This document shows, piece after piece, positions 25,295 to 34,308 of a stretch of DNA of 64,000 nucleotides (the stretch's first letter is position 1; each line of letters begins with the position of its first letter). The stretch comes from a virus, in IMG/VR virus record IMGVR_UViG_3300035181_000829, positions 1-64,000 of that record. One strand, 5' to 3'. The translations under genes and the position numbers were made by a program. The notes beneath the pieces were generated by a model. It worked only from the letters and a program-made list of their open reading frames with translations. It made no database searches and was not told the origin of the DNA.

Positions 25295-26692
25295 TCAGAA
25301 CAGGTTCTTGGTCTGCTTGTTCTTCATCCACGATCTGCTATCGGGGTCAACCGGTGCAGCTTTCTTCATGGTTTCCAAGACAGCTTCGGAATCCCCTTCC
25401 GACGCAATCGCTTTCTTGGTGGGTCGCCGCGAGGCCATTGCCTCGACGGTTCCCGCGACCGCTTCGACACGCTTGGCGAGCGGATCAAGGGCCTTGGTGA
25501 TCAGGTCAGCGAACGCCGCCGGATCGGGTTGGGCCGAGGCGGTCACGACCGCCGCAGCTTTCTTCTTCGTCGGCTTCGCAACGGAAGCCTGTTCGGTGAT
25601 GTAGTCGGCATTCGATTCGGCCCACTTGTTGAGCTTCTCGATTTCATCCGCCGAATACTCTTTCGAGAGTTCTTCGGTGCCCATGCCGATGAAGTCCTCG
25701 AACATTTGGTTCAGATCGCCGACGATCTGTGCAAAGTCAGCCGCTGCCTTGCTAAGCGCGGTGCGAACATCGCCGGTGAAGTCATCGCCGAGGATGGACG
25801 TGATTGCCCCGCTGAATGCAGCCTGCACGTCACCGAAGCCGGGTGGGGTCGCATCGTATTCCATGCCGTCTTCGATGGCACCGGCCAAGGTATTGTCGTC
25901 GGTATAGGCCGCAGCCCATTGCGAGAACTTGCGGAGCTTGGTCTGCACACCCTTTTCTTGCTTGCGCTTGGCAAGAAACTCCGACTTCTTGGACGGGGCC
26001 GCAGCCGAAGCGCCCTGCGAGGAACGCGGCGTCTCGATGCCCTCACTGGTCGCCGTGGGCTTCTTCTTGCCAGAAACGGTTCCCTCGCCCGCAGCAGCCG
26101 CGCCGCCGTCTTGGTTCAGGTTGGCGTCGGTCATGTCGTCCTTGGTTTCGGTGGCAGGCGCGTCTTCTTCTTCGGCATCAGCAGCTTCCTCGGTGTCGTC
26201 TTCCGGCGCGGCGTCACTGACAACACGCTTGCCGACGAAGGCTTGCACGCCCTCCTCATCCGTGGCGACCTTCGAAACCATCTCGAACGATTCGTCGGTG
26301 GTGCCCTTCGCACGGGCGATCCAGTCGCCGTCCGCGTTCTGCACGATTTCCACGTCCGCCGAATCCCATTCGGCTTCTGCAAGATAATCAAGCACGTCCG
26401 ACTGGTCGGGGAAGTGCTCGCCATCGAACAGCATCTTTGCCATGACCGTCTCGGTCTTCTGAACAAAATCGGCTTTCTTGCCAGTGGCGACGACCTTGTG
26501 GGCCTTCGCCTCGGTCACCGCCGCGCCGGGGGCGGAACGTTTCTTGATCGCCATGTCTTTTAGTCCCTTTGTTGATTTCACTTGCTTGAAGGGGGTTTCG
26601 TTTGCCCCGCGATCCACGAGAGAAACGTAGCTGGTCTGCGCTCCGTGCAGGATACTCGCATTACGCTTCGTGTGCTTGATTACAGCTTTCAT
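25295..26692 (-). CDS. Scaffold-like head protein
   Basis: Protein of 465 residues. The N-terminus SYVSLVDRGANETPFKQVKS is the leader normally found at the start of XkdF-type prohead proteins. It continues with MAIKKRSAPG at residue 47, an acidic low-complexity middle (EDDTEEAADAEEEDAP) and a helical C-terminal half (DPAAFADLITKALDPLAKRVEAVAGTV). This composition suits an internal scaffold or core protein. Apparently the leader and the protease domain of XkdF are carried on separate genes here. Confidence 0.65.
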   Translation of the reverse strand: MKAVIKHTKRNASILHGAQTSYVSLVDRGANETPFKQVKSTKGLKDMAIKKRSAPGAAVTEAKAHKVVATGKKADFVQKTETVMAKMLFDGEHFPDQSDVLDYLAEAEWDSADVEIVQNADGDWIARAKGTTDESFEMVSKVATDEEGVQAFVGKRVVSDAAPEDDTEEAADAEEEDAPATETKDDMTDANLNQDGGAAAAGEGTVSGKKKPTATSEGIETPRSSQGASAAAPSKKSEFLAKRKQEKGVQTKLRKFSQWAAAYTDDNTLAGAIEDGMEYDATPPGFGDVQAAFSGAITSILGDDFTGDVRTALSKAAADFAQIVGDLNQMFEDFIGMGTEELSKEYSADEIEKLNKWAESNADYITEQASVAKPTKKKAAAVVTASAQPDPAAFADLITKALDPLAKRVEAVAGTVEAMASRRPTKKAIASEGDSEAVLETMKKAAPVDPDSRSWMKNKQTKNLF

Positions 26693-26695
26693 CGC

Positions 26696-27325
26696 TCATC
26701 TCATGTTGTAGCGGTGCGTTTTACCCGCGACCGGATCGGTGACACTTGTCTTTGAGATGGTATGAGCCGGGGAACCATCAGAGCCGAGGCCGGTCTTGCC
26801 CCACTGAATTTCACCGTTGTTGTCCATACGGACTAGAAATGGATGAACATGTTTATCATAGGAATCAGGTTCCGTAAAGCCATAATACCACGAAGCGTAT
26901 TCAATGGTAACATCGGCCTTTTCCCGGTAGGTCATAATCTCGAAGCTGTATCCGTTGAGCTTCCCGTCCTTGACCTGTTTCCATACGTCTTTGTCGTTGA
27001 TCTTGGTCGCCGCAACCCATGAACCTTCGCGGAAATCGGGATCACCTTTGCGGGCGATGAAGCTTTCAACGATGACCGCATCCACGAGTTCGTTGTCGTG
27101 CTGCACATCGATACTGGTGAGAAGCCCATCGGCCATGAAGCGGTGCGCCGTCTTGCGCAGTTCACTCGCAGTCATGAAGTGACCGTGGGCGTCTATCACA
27201 TCGGGGGCATAGACCTCACCAAGAACGATCTGTTCATCCCGCAGAACCTTTTCGATCTTGTAATGCGCGGTAGCCTTGACAATGCTGGGGGCGTGACGCA
27301 GCAATTCGCGAATTGTCTTAACCAT
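26696..27325 (-). CDS. XkdF-like prohead serine protease
   Basis: Protein of 209 residues from ATG 27325. The core ILGEVYAPDVIDAHGHF-type strand (here VLGEVYAPDVIDAHGHFM), TASELRKTAHRFMADG, IDVQHDNELVDAVIVESF and GSWVAATKINDKDVWKQVKDGKLNGYSFE match the Peptidase_S78_2/XkdF family. Candidate catalytic residues are His in QHD and Ser in GYSFE. It should process head proteins during prohead maturation. Confidence 0.8.
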   Translation of the reverse strand: MVKTIRELLRHAPSIVKATAHYKIEKVLRDEQIVLGEVYAPDVIDAHGHFMTASELRKTAHRFMADGLLTSIDVQHDNELVDAVIVESFIARKGDPDFREGSWVAATKINDKDVWKQVKDGKLNGYSFEIMTYREKADVTIEYASWYYGFTEPDSYDKHVHPFLVRMDNNGEIQWGKTGLGSDGSPAHTISKTSVTDPVAGKTHRYNMR

Positions 27326-29129
27326 CGATGACCTCCGAATCACTTGCAATCGATTGCAGCCGCTTTGCTTCAATCTGTTCAGCCATCTTTAGCATAGCGG
27401 CTTCGCTCAGTCTACGCAACATTTTCGTAACCGGGGAAACACCATCTTCTTCCGAGCCGGGAGGCGTGACCTCTGTCTCTTGCGGCATCACATCGGTTAG
27501 TTGCTGCACAATATCGGTAAGGCCGGGGACTTGACCGCCCGCCATGATTGCCGTCATACTGCTTTGGAACGGCACGTCGCCCCATTCTTCCTCGATGGGC
27601 TGAATGTCCGCGTCAAGATAACGGTTGGCAATCTTGATAGCGATGTTCGGGGTAATGGCCCCTTCCGCGCCAAGGGTGGCAACAAGGCGGGAGACTTCGG
27701 CAGGGTCCGACAGGCCGGGGCCTGCCGACCGCAAACGCCAGAAGCGGAAGTTGTGGCTTGCCAACACAAGCTGATCGAACATTTCATCCCATGCAATACG
27801 TTCGGGAATGAAAATCTGCTGGTCAGCGGTCAGCATTGATGCGAAGGCCGATGCGCGGTTATACTCGGATGCGCTGCCAATGTAGATCGGCGGAAGTCGG
27901 AAGGATGACCGGCCCTTGCGTTCTGCATCGCCGACATAGTTTTGAAACAGTCCCTCATGTTGGCGTTCAGACAGCATCGGCTTAATGTCAACCTTGGGGG
28001 CTGGCAGTGATCCATCGATTGCAGCGGCATCGGCACCCTCGGAAGTCGCTTCGAGCACCACGATCCTGTTCATGGAGGCTTGCCCGCGCACGCCAAGGAT
28101 ATATTGCTCAATCTTGTCGTAGCTTTCTTCGGTAAGCGCGCCCCCGGAGACGAGCACGGCCATTGCCGGGATTGCGTTGTCGCGGAAGAAGCCAAGGTTG
28201 ACCATTTCTGCTTCCCGCGCACCGAGAAGGGCCGGGATTGCGCCCGCCCAGCGTGGAACGCCAACCGGAATGCCGGGAGAGTAGTGTCCATCGTAGAAAA
28301 TGGACGTGGCTTCTTCCTCAATGGTCAGGTCTTCGTTGACTACTCCGCTGGTGGGATCAATGATGCGAGGGTCGCCAAATTCCTTGAACCATGTGCGCCG
28401 CCCGTATTCATCGATCTGTATGAAGCGACGGAAACGCCGGGTGAACGTCACCTTTTGACGAAGCACCGGGTCGAACATGGTTACCTCGGTCGCTTCGCGG
28501 TCCTTCATGGTCATCCGCATCGTGATCATGGGAACGTGCTCGAAGCTGACTACACGGCCAGCCGCATCCTCGATTACTTCAAAGCAACGTGCGCCGAGCA
28601 CTTCCTTGTCGATGCGGCTTTCCTCACGGTGTTTTCGCAGGGTGCGGCCATCTGTCGTGATGGTTCCGAGTAGCCGCATGATGCGCTGGCGTTCGTTCTG
28701 TGCCGCGCGGCCCATCTCTTGTCCATCCGGCCCGCAGTATTCGAGACGCAGGCCGTAGCTCTCGATGTTGGTCACATAGGAATCGACACATTGGCGCAGA
28801 ATGGTCGAAGCGTTGTAAATCTTGATCAGGTCACGGTAAGGGAACAGTGGAACAACGATCCGCATGGCATTGGACCGGAACACGTCGATACCTAGCGAGT
28901 TGCCGTCAACGTTGTCGTAACCGAGAAGGTTGAAGTCATCATGGAAAAGGCCGTAGATGCCTTTCTTCATGTTTTCCATGCTGGTGAGGCCGGAAAGGGC
29001 GGAAGTATAGCCCACCTCGGACTGGCCGGGGATTCCGCCTTCAACAATCCCCGTGCCGCTTTTCTTGCTGTTTGCCGCCGCTTTGGTAGTGGAAGGCGTA
29101 TTGATTTTGCGGACAAGCCTGCGCGCCAT
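27318..29129 (-). CDS. Portal protein, PBSX/HK97-like
   Basis: Protein of 603 residues from ATG 29129 with AAAAGGAG upstream. It shows LIKIYNASTILRQCVDSYVTNIE, the LRKHREESRIDKEVLGARCFEVIED motif and VPRWAGAIPALLGAREAEMVN, all typical of PBSX-family portals. It forms the dodecameric DNA gate at the head vertex. The palindrome at 27347-27356 is read as RLQSIASDSE at the extreme C-terminus, where an added tail is easily tolerated. A degenerate copy sits at about 28011-28022. Confidence 0.9.
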   Translation of the reverse strand: MARRLVRKINTPSTTKAAANSKKSGTGIVEGGIPGQSEVGYTSALSGLTSMENMKKGIYGLFHDDFNLLGYDNVDGNSLGIDVFRSNAMRIVVPLFPYRDLIKIYNASTILRQCVDSYVTNIESYGLRLEYCGPDGQEMGRAAQNERQRIMRLLGTITTDGRTLRKHREESRIDKEVLGARCFEVIEDAAGRVVSFEHVPMITMRMTMKDREATEVTMFDPVLRQKVTFTRRFRRFIQIDEYGRRTWFKEFGDPRIIDPTSGVVNEDLTIEEEATSIFYDGHYSPGIPVGVPRWAGAIPALLGAREAEMVNLGFFRDNAIPAMAVLVSGGALTEESYDKIEQYILGVRGQASMNRIVVLEATSEGADAAAIDGSLPAPKVDIKPMLSERQHEGLFQNYVGDAERKGRSSFRLPPIYIGSASEYNRASAFASMLTADQQIFIPERIAWDEMFDQLVLASHNFRFWRLRSAGPGLSDPAEVSRLVATLGAEGAITPNIAIKIANRYLDADIQPIEEEWGDVPFQSSMTAIMAGGQVPGLTDIVQQLTDVMPQETEVTPPGSEEDGVSPVTKMLRRLSEAAMLKMAEQIEAKRLQSIASDSEVIDG

Positions 29130-29191
29130 ATCTGCTAACTCCTTTTGGATTAGCAGCAACTATACTCCACAACTTTTTTTGGCACAAGCTA

Positions 29192-29201
29192 CAATCGATT
29201 G
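29192..29201. repeat. Dispersed palindrome CAATCGATTG (intergenic)
   Basis: GCTA-core-CAGGC lies between the stop at 29206 and the portal start at 29129, about 60 bases upstream of the portal ATG. Confidence 0.9.
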
Positions 29202-29205
29202 CAGG

Positions 29206-29694
29206 CTATTTCTTGAGGATGAACCTGCGTTTCTTCTTGATAACTAGCTTCTTTGGGGCGGGTGGTGGTGGTGGTATACGCAGTATGTATGGCTTGTTCA
29301 CGTGTTCCTTGAGGAACGGCTTAATACCCCACAGGAACGGCTGCGAGTATTGTAGGCCCGCGTTCATAATCTTTTCTTCGGTAGTCTGTGCGAAGATATG
29401 GCTCTGCAACTGTTCGTAGGTCGGACGCGAAATTAACATCTGACCGTCATAGGTCTTGGCTAGTAGCGTGTTGAAGAAGTAGAAGAATACCTTCTCTTGA
29501 ATCGTCATCGTTTTGATCCAACGCGGCTCGTGCATCTTATAGGCAAGTTGCATGAGGTTTGCAGGAGAGGCGTCGAAGCCAGCGTAACGCACCATACCCC
29601 CGATCAGACTATGCTGTAGCAGCATTGTCCAATGCTGGCCGAACATTTTGTTAAGCCGCTCACTGTCGTTTAGGCGTCTTACAATTGCCATCAT
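29206..29694 (-). CDS. Unknown head-module protein with basic proline-rich tail
   Basis: Protein of about 162 residues started at ATG 29694 (AAGGAAG upstream). The helical body (RLNKMFGQHWTMLLQHSLIGGMVRYAG, KVFFYFFNTLLAKTYDGQ) ends in PPPPPAPKKLVIKKKRRF. The tail resembles the basic termini of several neighbours. Function unknown. Confidence 0.6.
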   Translation of the reverse strand: MMAIVRRLNDSERLNKMFGQHWTMLLQHSLIGGMVRYAGFDASPANLMQLAYKMHEPRWIKTMTIQEKVFFYFFNTLLAKTYDGQMLISRPTYEQLQSHIFAQTTEEKIMNAGLQYSQPFLWGIKPFLKEHVNKPYILRIPPPPPAPKKLVIKKKRRFILKK

Positions 29695-30116
29695 TACTTC
29701 CTTAGCGAATGCCAATCGGCGAAGCGGTTATCCCAGATCAGCCGTGCATCAGGATCGGGGTTGAGAAGTCCATCGCGGATTTCCTCGAACAACATCTGGC
29801 AGCGGGCATTGGCTGACTCGAAATCCCCGGCGTTCCACTGGTAACCGTGATTCAGCGGCTCCAACAGGCGTCCGCGCAGAGTGGTTACGGCAACGGCTGT
29901 GTCATTGATGGCGCCCTGTGTGTAATTGCTGTTGAATTTGGGGTCCAGCGCCCACACGGTCATTTCGTGTGTATCGCCTTTGAAGTAGACGGGGGCCGGT
30001 GGCACACCCGGAACGTCACGAAGTTCAACAAGAAAAATGGCATACCAAGACCAGAACGGGTTCGCTGCAATCGATTGCACGACCCAAGTGCCGCTTTGAA
30101 GTGGCGTATCATCCAT
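29694..30116 (-). CDS. Unknown head-module protein
   Basis: Protein of 140 residues from ATG 30116 (MDDTPLQSGTWVVQSIAANP). The palindrome at 30068-30077 is read in frame (QSIAAN) near the N-terminus. Aromatic-rich strands (FWSWYAIFLVELRDVPG, HEMTVWALDPKF) suggest a beta fold. No family is recognised. Confidence 0.6.
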   Translation of the reverse strand: MDDTPLQSGTWVVQSIAANPFWSWYAIFLVELRDVPGVPPAPVYFKGDTHEMTVWALDPKFNSNYTQGAINDTAVAVTTLRGRLLEPLNHGYQWNAGDFESANARCQMLFEEIRDGLLNPDPDARLIWDNRFADWHSLRK

Positions 30117-30126
30117 AGTATGCTCC

Positions 30127-30555
30127 TTATTTTTTACGACCAAAGAAGGGATCGTTCCCGAGGCGAAAGGCCCATAGTGGGCAGTCGGTGGCTAGGCATT
30201 CAGCCACAAGTTTGCGCGAGCCGGTGCATACGATGCACATGGCGGTGATAGCAGTGCCGCGATTGCGCACGCGCACCCTGTAGCGAAGTTCGGTAGGGTT
30301 GTTCTTGTCGTATGGCGTCCGCATTGCGATAACGCGATCCTTTGCAGTAAGCGCGCTGTCGATGCTCTTGTCCCCGCACGCTTCCGCGACAAGTATCGTT
30401 CGGCGAATACTAGTTGCATCGGGGTTGTCACCGTAAACCGCTTCGATAAGGCTTTCTTCGGGCAGAGGCTTCTTATCCGCCGCGACGATGACAAGTGGTT
30501 TGCGTTCCTCGGTGGGGACGTATGCTCCGATTTCGCTTCGTCTTTTAATTGCCAT
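30127..30555 (-). CDS. Zinc-ribbon protein A (CxxC...ECxxxxCPLxxFRxG family)
   Basis: Protein of 142 residues beginning MAIKRRSEIG. The C-terminal module RNRGTAITAMCIVCTG, VAECLATDCPLWAFRLG and NDPFFGRK contains four cysteines spaced to bind one metal. A close relative is encoded directly upstream at 30558-31061. The motif occurs in many phages near terminase genes, and a DNA- or RNA-binding role is likely but unproven. Confidence 0.7.
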   Translation of the reverse strand: MAIKRRSEIGAYVPTEERKPLVIVAADKKPLPEESLIEAVYGDNPDATSIRRTILVAEACGDKSIDSALTAKDRVIAMRTPYDKNNPTELRYRVRVRNRGTAITAMCIVCTGSRKLVAECLATDCPLWAFRLGNDPFFGRKK

Positions 30556-30557
30556 GC

Positions 30558-31061
30558 TTATTCCTCCGTATCCGCATCATCGCCGTCGCCGCCGTCATCG
30601 AACAACGCATCGTCCTCGTCCGTTTCGAAAACGATTTCGACCTTCGGTAGCTCGAACCCACGAAGCGGGTCTTTGCCCATGCGGAATGGGTGCAGAGGGC
30701 AGGTGATGCTGTTGCACTCCCTGACCCCAATCATTTCGCCTTGGCAATCCATGCAGTAAGCCCGGATAGCCGTAGCACGATTCCTGATCCGCGCCCGCGA
30801 CTGGTTGACGACAACGTTGTCGCCGCTAGGTCTGCGGATATGCGCTAGCAGTTCTGACTTCGGCAAGGATTTTGGATTTGCCCCGTGCCAGTCAAGACGT
30901 TGTTGCAGGTATATTACCCGTTCACCAAGCTTTATTGCACGAATGCCCGTCGCTTCATCCGCGCGGACTTCGCACAATGCGCATTCTTCTTCCAGCAGTT
31001 TTCGCGCTTGGACGCTTTCTGCGGATAAGCTTCCTTGATACTTTGGGGGTATGCTGACCAT
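30558..31061 (-). CDS. Zinc-ribbon protein B, paralogue of the downstream gene
   Basis: Protein of 167 residues from ATG 31061 (GAGAGGACT upstream). Its module RNRATAIRAYCMDCQG, VRECNSITCPLHPFRMG and KDPLRGF aligns with that of protein A residue for residue around the cysteines. The N-terminus adds a CALC pair, and the C-terminus is strongly acidic (ETDEDDALFDDGGDGDDADTEE). It overlaps the upstream gene by about 107 bases. Confidence 0.7.
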   Translation of the reverse strand: MVSIPPKYQGSLSAESVQARKLLEEECALCEVRADEATGIRAIKLGERVIYLQQRLDWHGANPKSLPKSELLAHIRRPSGDNVVVNQSRARIRNRATAIRAYCMDCQGEMIGVRECNSITCPLHPFRMGKDPLRGFELPKVEIVFETDEDDALFDDGGDGDDADTEE

Positions 31062-31524
31062 AGTCCTCTCCGACAACGAGTTTAAGCATGGACGTGATGT
31101 TGGGGCGCTCTGTAACGTGGTGCCCCGTGCCTGCCGCGAGGTCAATCGCGGTTACGGTATACCAGTGGCAAAACTCTGGATCGAGTTTCTTGAAGTTGTC
31201 CCGAAGAAACTTGGCTAGGCCATCGAAAGCGCCGTCCGACATGATGACGTAAGCCGGGTATTTCTCGTAGAGGATCGAGGCTAAAACATAGAGTTCTGTG
31301 GCCTGCTTGAAGCATCCGTCCATGAACTCCCACGAATGCTTGGACTCTGCTTTCGCTACAATCGATTGCAAGCGCGCGAGCATGTTCGCATGAAACAGAT
31401 CGAAGTATTCCTCGGCGTTTTCTTGCGAACCTTTTCCGGCTTCAAGAATCTTCCCCATACGAACGATAGGATCGACCGGCTTCGGTCGCTTCTTAACGAC
31501 GATAATTCTACGTTTGATTGGCAA
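30955..31524 (-). CDS. Unknown protein with ligase Ia-like segment
   Basis: Protein of 189 residues if started at TTG 31524 (MPIKRRIIVVKKRPK); the nearest ATG is at 31458. TTG is favoured because neighbours share the same basic N-terminus, although no good ribosome site is seen. ASILYEKYPAYVIMSDGAFDGLAKFL resembles the Y-x-P-x-(I/V)-S-D-x-x-(Y/F)-D-x-L pattern of the N-terminal (Ia) domain of NAD-dependent DNA ligases, without the rest of a ligase. The palindrome at 31359 is read as RLQSIVAK. Confidence 0.6.
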   Translation of the reverse strand: MPIKRRIIVVKKRPKPVDPIVRMGKILEAGKGSQENAEEYFDLFHANMLARLQSIVAKAESKHSWEFMDGCFKQATELYVLASILYEKYPAYVIMSDGAFDGLAKFLRDNFKKLDPEFCHWYTVTAIDLAAGTGHHVTERPNITSMLKLVVGEDYGQHTPKVSRKLIRRKRPSAKTAGRRMRIVRSPRG

Positions 31525-31584
31525 GGCTGGACCCGTTGGCTGTTAGGGCTAGATTACCCGATTTACCCTACGCAGTCAAGGCGT

Positions 31585-33681
31585 TTAAGCGCGTCTTACT
31601 GGCAGTCGTGAGACAGATTTACGTTCAGATACGCTACGACGACCCCGGCGACGTATTAGGTAGTCCAAGTCATCGGCAGTTAGATTTTCTAGTTTCACAT
31701 TGCCAATACTAGTTCTGTTACCGTGTAGCATAAGCCCACGATCACCCTTGTATTTCGGTTGAGTGGTCCACGTAGCGCGGCGCGTAAGCAGGTAAGAGGC
31801 TACGCCACACACGGCATCGGCAATATCCTTCGAGCCGCGCGGCTTGTGGTCGATCTTTTCCTTTGATCCGTTCCGAACATACTCAAGTTCGGTCAGTTCC
31901 TTAATCAAGTGCTGGTTCCGCAGAAGCATAACTCGTTCTTCATACAGTGCATCGCGAAACGTCTTGTAAGGTTGCGTCGTCCTGTCAAGGGACAGATATT
32001 CCGTAGCAAAACCTTTAGCGGCGAGTGTCTGCCGGAAATCTACCGACTGAAAGCCATCTGTCGTTACCACCTTGATTGGCAGTTGGTGTTCATCCCGCAG
32101 CCGATAAATGATTTCACGTATTTTGCTAAACTCGATTTCACCGTCACGCGGCGGCAGCACACGGAGAATCAAGTCGTAGCCAATGACAGGCAAAACTTCT
32201 ACCGTGCTTATGCCGCTGTCGGGATGCTTACGCTCAATAGTCCTCATACCTGCAATGTGGCCGATAGCTATGCCCGCGCTGTCTCTGGTAACGGCAAGGT
32301 CAACGTGGCATACACGCATCGTCTTAATGTCACGACGCACCCTGCTATCATCGATTGTAGGAATCGATATTTCAAGGTCGATATACTCATTGTCAATGAC
32401 AGACTGATAGCCATACTGGTCTGCCAACGTCATACACGAGAATAGGCTTTCACGGTTTTGGATGAACGGGTGAGTAGCTAGGGTAGTGATGCCCGCGAAG
32501 TCTCGAACGCAACCATCAATGTCCTTCTCAAATTCGCTGCGGAAATCTTCTGGCACCGAAATAACCGTGCTGCTTTCCAACATGGACGCAGGGATGACTT
32601 CATTGTCATGCAGTATGCGCGACCGCATCCGTTCATCGCCGACTAACACTCGGAACGATTTGTCCATATACTTGTCCCGCCCCTTCGAATCCCAGAGGGA
32701 TCGAGAGAACACGTAAATCTCTGGATCGTCGCCACCATACATGGCAGCTTCCTTAGCCTTTTCTTCTGTGAAGTCGTCGGGGTAGCGGGACGATGACACA
32801 AGGAACAGTGTGCCGGGCAACTTACCTTTGTGCATGAAGCGTGAGCGGCGGCGTTTCGACAATGTGAGGTATAGTGCCTTGGCTTGGTCATACTCGCCCT
32901 TTTCATCCGCGCTGCTGTTCTTAGACTTAATCACTTTCTGCATGAAGTTTACTTCGTCAAGCAGGCCACCGATCACGTTCATGGAGATAGCGCCAGTATC
33001 CGCCGATGATACGGGCATGATGGTGATATTGTGCTCATGGAACAGCATCTTTGATGTGATGCGGTGATCATAAGGGAAAATCTCGCGAAAGAACGGGCTT
33101 GAGTTCAAGAACTTGCCAAATTCTTCGAACACCGCATTCTTTGCAGTAGAAAGACGCACAGACTGAATGGTGAACACGATGGAGGAATGCTGTTGAATGC
33201 CGAAGGTCTGTTGCGGATTCCGCATACATGACAGCTTGTAAATCTGTCGAGCCATGCCAAGGTTAGCGATGGTAGTCTTACCGCCGCCGATGGCACCTTT
33301 CAGGATGGCTTCGACATATTTCTCTGTATCGATTTCACGCAAGGCTTCAATTACGCCGGGATAGATTTCGCGCTCATCAAGACCAAAGTAGGTGTCACCG
33401 AAAAGGAACTCGTCAAGCGGAACGACACCGCGACGATAACGGGTAAGCTCCAATATATGCTCAAGGTCGCCGTCCTTGGCGACCTCGGTGAGTGCGAATT
33501 GGAATTGATCCCGTAGTAGTTTATCGGGTAGCGAATTTACCTCGCTTGCAATCGCTTGTAGCGTATCCCGAAGCGCAATTTCCCGCGTAAGGTCTTCGTC
33601 GGGTATGGAAGCCGCCCGAATAAGCTTAGGCTTTTTTCGGACGATAATTTTGCGCGATGGCTTGACAAGTTTGCTAACCAC
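31585..33681 (-). CDS. terL: Terminase large subunit
   Basis: Protein of 698 residues starting at GTG 33681, overlapping the small terminase stop. Walker A is GAIGGGKTT at about residues 129-137, and Walker B is IGGLLDEVNF with Asp-Glu at about 242-243. The nuclease half shows HVDLAVTRDSAGIAIG, VVTTDGFQS and KDIADAVCGVA, placing the acidic metal ligands. It packages DNA into proheads and cuts it. It carries the basic N-terminal stretch RKIIVRKKPK. A one-mismatch palindrome at 33549 reads LQAIAS. Confidence 0.93.
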   Translation of the reverse strand: MVSKLVKPSRKIIVRKKPKLIRAASIPDEDLTREIALRDTLQAIASEVNSLPDKLLRDQFQFALTEVAKDGDLEHILELTRYRRGVVPLDEFLFGDTYFGLDEREIYPGVIEALREIDTEKYVEAILKGAIGGGKTTIANLGMARQIYKLSCMRNPQQTFGIQQHSSIVFTIQSVRLSTAKNAVFEEFGKFLNSSPFFREIFPYDHRITSKMLFHEHNITIMPVSSADTGAISMNVIGGLLDEVNFMQKVIKSKNSSADEKGEYDQAKALYLTLSKRRRSRFMHKGKLPGTLFLVSSSRYPDDFTEEKAKEAAMYGGDDPEIYVFSRSLWDSKGRDKYMDKSFRVLVGDERMRSRILHDNEVIPASMLESSTVISVPEDFRSEFEKDIDGCVRDFAGITTLATHPFIQNRESLFSCMTLADQYGYQSVIDNEYIDLEISIPTIDDSRVRRDIKTMRVCHVDLAVTRDSAGIAIGHIAGMRTIERKHPDSGISTVEVLPVIGYDLILRVLPPRDGEIEFSKIREIIYRLRDEHQLPIKVVTTDGFQSVDFRQTLAAKGFATEYLSLDRTTQPYKTFRDALYEERVMLLRNQHLIKELTELEYVRNGSKEKIDHKPRGSKDIADAVCGVASYLLTRRATWTTQPKYKGDRGLMLHGNRTSIGNVKLENLTADDLDYLIRRRGRRSVSERKSVSRLPVRRA

Positions 33682-34303
33682 CGTGGACCTCTACGAGATT
33701 GCTCACTAGCATGGCGAGGGTGTTACGCTGTTGTTCATCCTGCTTGATCCCGCGAAGGTCTTCCTTGACACTTTCGCTGTAGCCGTGCAGGTTCACGTCC
33801 ATTGCTCCATTCATGCGTCCGCGCAGCTTGGCGAGGGCGATCAATAGTTCACGCAACTGTTCGACTTCCTTTCCGCCGGTCGCCAGCAACGCCCCTACTT
33901 GACGTTCGTTGTTGAAGTTGATGCCGATGCGGGCCTTCTGCAACGCAACGAGACGAAGTAGTTCTGTTTCCTCGTCCATGACGATGCCGTTGCCATCAAA
34001 CAAGTGATCGAAGCCGGGCATTTCGTCATCTTGGTGCTCTTGTGGGCGGCACTGCGCTGGATTCTTGGCGCGGAAGTATTGCAGATAGGCCACTAGTGTC
34101 TTCTGGTTGACGTTTGCGTAGCCTCGTTGAATGCAAAACTCCGCTATCTTGCTGTTAGGCTGGCCTTGACGTATCGCCTTGATGATAATCGGATAGAACG
34201 GGTTCTCATTGATGAAGCGGACGGCTGTCCGAGCTTCACGTTCAGATGCCGTCTCTTGCTGCTGTCCCGCTATCTTGATACGCCGAAGGATTTTCTTTGC
34301 CAT
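33674..34303 (-). CDS. terS: Terminase small subunit (probable)
   Basis: Protein of 209 residues directly before terL with overlapping ends. The N-terminal half could be a DNA-binding helix bundle (IIIKAIRQGQPNSKIAEFCIQRGYANVNQKTLVAYLQYFRAK). A helical oligomerisation region follows (EETELLRLVALQKARIGINFNNERQVGALL and beyond). The assignment rests on context plus this layout. Confidence 0.65.
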   Translation of the reverse strand: MAKKILRRIKIAGQQQETASEREARTAVRFINENPFYPIIIKAIRQGQPNSKIAEFCIQRGYANVNQKTLVAYLQYFRAKNPAQCRPQEHQDDEMPGFDHLFDGNGIVMDEETELLRLVALQKARIGINFNNERQVGALLATGGKEVEQLRELLIALAKLRGRMNGAMDVNLHGYSESVKEDLRGIKQDEQQRNTLAMLVSNLVEVHGG

Positions 34304-34308
34304 GTCTG

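Noticed and set aside
25229-26563. 444-residue plus-strand frame opposite the scaffold-like gene
   Set aside because: Arg/Gly-rich antisense translation of an acidic, GC-biased gene.
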